DNA from: Hydrogenophaga sp.
GTDB taxonomy: Bacteria > Pseudomonadota > Gammaproteobacteria > Burkholderiales > Burkholderiaceae_C
Assembly (NCBI GenBank): GCA_030653975.1
Contig: JAURYH010000020.1
Coordinates: 18,536 to 82,535, forward strand
DNA length: 64,000 nucleotides
Direction of reading: 5' to 3'
Position numbers and translations under genes: made by a program. The notes under the pieces are model-generated. The model did not search any database. It was given only the letters and a program-made list of their open reading frames with translations, and was not told the DNA's origin. This document shows, piece by piece, positions 61,852-64,000 of the stretch (within the stretch, counting starts at the first letter, position 1; the number at the start of each line of letters is the position of its first letter).

Positions 61852-63837
61852 ATGCATTATTTCGTCACCGGCGCCACCGGTTTCATCGGCAAACGCCTCG
61901 TCAAGAAACTGCTGGAGCGCAAAGGCGCGGTGGTGCATTTCCTGATCCGCCAGGCGAGTGAAGCCAAGGTGGCAGGCTTGCGCGAGTACTGGGGGGTGAG
62001 CGCATCGCGCGCGCTGCCCGTGTTTGGTGACCTGACGTCGAAGAAGCTCGGCGTGAGCGCCGACGACACCAGGGCGCTCAAGGGTCAGATCGATCACTTC
62101 TACCACCTGGCCGCGGTGTACGACCTGGAGGCCGATGCCGAGAGCCAGATCGCCGTCAACATCGACGGCACCCGCAACACGGTGGAACTGGCCAAGGCCA
62201 TCGGGGCGAAACATTTCCATCATGTGTCGTCCATTGCTGCGGCAGGCCTCTACGAGGGGGTGTTCCGAGAAGACATGTTTGACGAGGCGGAGAACCTCGA
62301 CCACCCGTATTTCATGACCAAGCACGAGAGCGAGAAGATCGTGCGCACCGAATGCAAAGTGCCGTGGAGCGTGTACCGGCCGGCGCTGGTGGTGGGTGAC
62401 AGCCGCACCGGCGAGATGGACAAGATCGACGGCCCGTACTACTTCTTCAAGTTGATCCAGCGCATGCGCCAGATCCTGCCGCCGTGGATGCCCAGCGTGG
62501 GCCTGGAGGGCGGGCGCATCAACATCGTGCCGGTGGATTTTGTGGTGGATGCGCTGGACCACATCAGCCACCACAAACGCGCCAGCGGCCAGTGCTTCCA
62601 CCTCGTCGACCCCATGGGTTACCGCGTGGGCGATGTGCTCGACATCCTGACCAAGGCCGCGCACGCGCCGAAGATGAACCTGTTCATCAACGCGGCGCTG
62701 ATGGGATTCATCCCCAAGAGCGTGAAGAAGGGCCTGATGGCCCTGGCGCCGGTGCGCCGCGTCTACCGCGCGGTGATGCAGGACCTCGGGCTGCCCGAGG
62801 ACATGATGAATTTCGTCAACTACCCGACGCGCTTCGACTGCCGCGAGACGCTGGCTGCGCTCAAGGGCAGCGGCATCGAATGCCCCAACCTCAAGGACTA
62901 CGCCTGGCGCCTGTGGGACTACTGGGAACGCCACCTCGACCCCGACCTGCACATCGACCGCAGTCTCAAGGGCACCGTGGCCGGCAAGGTGGTGCTGGTG
63001 ACCGGCGGCAGCTCGGGCATTGGACTGGCGGCGGCGCACAAGTTCGCCGAGGCCGGCGCGGTGACCCTCATTTGCGGCCGCGACCAGGACAAGCTCGACG
63101 AGGCCTGCCGGTCAGCCAAAGGCAAGGGTTACCAGTTCATCGCCTACCCGGCCGACATCGCCGACATGGCCGATGCCGACCGCTTCGTGCAGCTGCTGAT
63201 CACCAACCACGGTGGTGTCGACTTCCTGATCAACAACGCGGGCCGCTCGATCCGCCGCGCCATCGAAGGCAGCTACGACCGCTTCCACGATTTCGAGCGC
63301 ACCATGCAGCTCAACTACTTCGGTTGCCTGCGCGTGACCATGGGTCTGCTGCCGGGCATGGTGGCCAAGCGCAAGGGCCACGTGGTCAACATCAGCTCCA
63401 TCGGCGTGTTGACCAACGCGCCGCGTTTCTCGGCCTATGTGGCGAGCAAGGCGGCGCTGGACGCCTGGACGCGCTGCGCTTCCAGCGAGTTTGCCGACCA
63501 GGGCATTTCGTTCACCACCATCAACATGCCGCTGGTGCGCACGCCCATGATCGCGCCGACGCAGATCTACAAGAACGTGCCGACGCTGGCGCCGGAAGAA
63601 GCGGCCGACCTGATCGCGCAGGCCTGCATCTTCAAGCCGGTGCGCATCGCCACGCGCCTGGGCGTGACGGGGCAGGTGCTGCACGCTTTCGTGCCGCGGG
63701 TGGCGCAGATCGTGATGAACACCAGCTTCCGCATGTTCCCGGATTCTTCGGCTGCGAAGGGGGAAAAGGGTTCTAAACCACAGCTTTCTGCGGAGGCGGT
63801 GGCTATGCAGCAGATGATGCGGGGGATTCACTTCTGA
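61852..63837 (+). CDS. Fatty acyl-CoA reductase (alcohol-forming), Marinobacter FAR type
   Basis: 661 residues. Two Rossmann domains: an N-terminal extended SDR with GATGFIGKRL (7-16), HVSSIAAAGLYEG and YFMTKHESEK (YxxxK), and a C-terminal classical SDR (about 375-640) with VTGGSSGIGLAAA, NNAGRSIRRAI and YVASKAALDAW. Length, order and conserved blocks (MDKIDGPYYFFK, NIVPVDFVVDALDHI, MNTSFRMFPDS) match the Marinobacter Maqu_2220 reductase, which reduces fatty acyl-CoA to fatty alcohol with NADPH. AGGAGAACC precedes the ATG. Divergent from the phasin gene; WS/DGAT 11 kb away would complete wax synthesis. Confidence 0.88.
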   Translation: MHYFVTGATGFIGKRLVKKLLERKGAVVHFLIRQASEAKVAGLREYWGVSASRALPVFGDLTSKKLGVSADDTRALKGQIDHFYHLAAVYDLEADAESQIAVNIDGTRNTVELAKAIGAKHFHHVSSIAAAGLYEGVFREDMFDEAENLDHPYFMTKHESEKIVRTECKVPWSVYRPALVVGDSRTGEMDKIDGPYYFFKLIQRMRQILPPWMPSVGLEGGRINIVPVDFVVDALDHISHHKRASGQCFHLVDPMGYRVGDVLDILTKAAHAPKMNLFINAALMGFIPKSVKKGLMALAPVRRVYRAVMQDLGLPEDMMNFVNYPTRFDCRETLAALKGSGIECPNLKDYAWRLWDYWERHLDPDLHIDRSLKGTVAGKVVLVTGGSSGIGLAAAHKFAEAGAVTLICGRDQDKLDEACRSAKGKGYQFIAYPADIADMADADRFVQLLITNHGGVDFLINNAGRSIRRAIEGSYDRFHDFERTMQLNYFGCLRVTMGLLPGMVAKRKGHVVNISSIGVLTNAPRFSAYVASKAALDAWTRCASSEFADQGISFTTINMPLVRTPMIAPTQIYKNVPTLAPEEAADLIAQACIFKPVRIATRLGVTGQVLHAFVPRVAQIVMNTSFRMFPDSSAAKGEKGSKPQLSAEAVAMQQMMRGIHF

Positions 63838-63894
63838 GTTTTGTTGTCTCCGGCTGGGTGGTTTGGCCGGGTCTCGCCCCGGCTGGCGACTCAC

Positions 63895-63922
63895 TTTCTT
63901 TTGCTTCGCCAAAAGAAAGTAA
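63895..63922 (+). terminator. Hairpin repeat downstream of the acyl-CoA reductase
   Basis: ACTTTCTTTTG and CAAAAGAAAGT form an 11-bp stem with loop CTTCGC, followed by AAGCAAAGAAAAGGC. It matches a widespread proteobacterial intergenic repeat, probably acting as a transcription terminator. The final 78 bases of the window show no gene. Confidence 0.7.
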
Positions 63923-64000
63923 GCAAAGAAAAGGCGAGCCGAAGTCCGGGCCGCTGCGCGGTGCCTTGCGCTGCTCGCGTCGAGCGGGGTCGGGCTGAAC

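Overview
The window looks like chromosome of a high-GC betaproteobacterium of the Burkholderiales, most likely family Comamonadaceae (Hydrogenophaga- or Polaromonas-like). The evidence is strong GC bias at third codon positions, the gene content (ohrR-ohr, PPK2, IcmF, TRAP transporters, PHA granule proteins) and the many GC-rich intergenic elements containing CCGGCTTTGCCGG and GCCGCAGGCGGC blocks that I associate with this family. The genus is an inference. I see no tRNA, rRNA, CRISPR array, transposase or integrase. No stretch longer than 300 bases lacks a gene.

Layout. 0-3.3 kb: the 3' part of a phosphorelay operon (membrane kinase, REC-kinase hybrid, response regulator) that resembles the phcS-phcR-phcQ order of Ralstonia. 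3.3-4.3 kb: ohrR-ohr peroxide resistance. 4.4-13.8 kb: housekeeping and envelope genes (SrkA-type kinase, methyltransferase, antiporter plus YbdK ligase, NodIJ-type ABC exporter, psd-purT). 14.2-19.2 kb: a complete MacAB/TolC-type efflux operon. 19.3-25.4 kb: MscS channel, amn, MgtC/DUF4010 protein, gor, hemerythrin. 25.6-33.2 kb: hydroxyacyl-CoA dehydrogenase, GMC oxidoreductase, arginase, a large PAS/GAF sensor kinase. 33.3-37.5 kb: PPK2 and fused isobutyryl-CoA mutase. 37.7-41.5 kb: a TRAP dctPQM operon. 41.7-43.2 kb: a CsoR/CstR-family repressor and a persulfide dioxygenase-rhodanese fusion.

43.2-47.7 kb is the most interesting block: a CqsA/LqsA-type alpha-hydroxyketone autoinducer synthase, a CqsS-like membrane kinase, an unusual response regulator and a LuxR-type regulator. 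Two near-identical 16-bp palindromes (CTGTCAA-NN-TTGACAG) mark the start regions of the synthase and luxR genes and are good candidates for a shared operator. This appears to be a complete self-contained quorum-sensing circuit and, with the phc-like operon at the left edge, may be the second such signalling module in 45 kb.

47.7-64 kb: coaX, then genes for neutral lipid and PHA metabolism: a WS/DGAT wax ester synthase, an acyl-CoA-binding protein, a PHA-system protein and, further right, a TPR protein, TetR regulator, patatin lipase, phasin and a 661-residue fatty acyl-CoA reductase of the Marinobacter type. Reductase plus acyltransferase would be sufficient for wax ester formation. Between them lie a putative aminopeptidase, a molybdopterin oxidoreductase, an orphan ABC binding protein and a coupled M20 peptidase-DUF2817 pair.

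A recurring GC-rich element occurs eight times, each copy starting within about ten bases of a stop codon and always in the same orientation relative to that gene, so it behaves like a mobile or duplicated 3'-UTR/terminator module. A related element is tandemly duplicated, in frame, between macA and macB.
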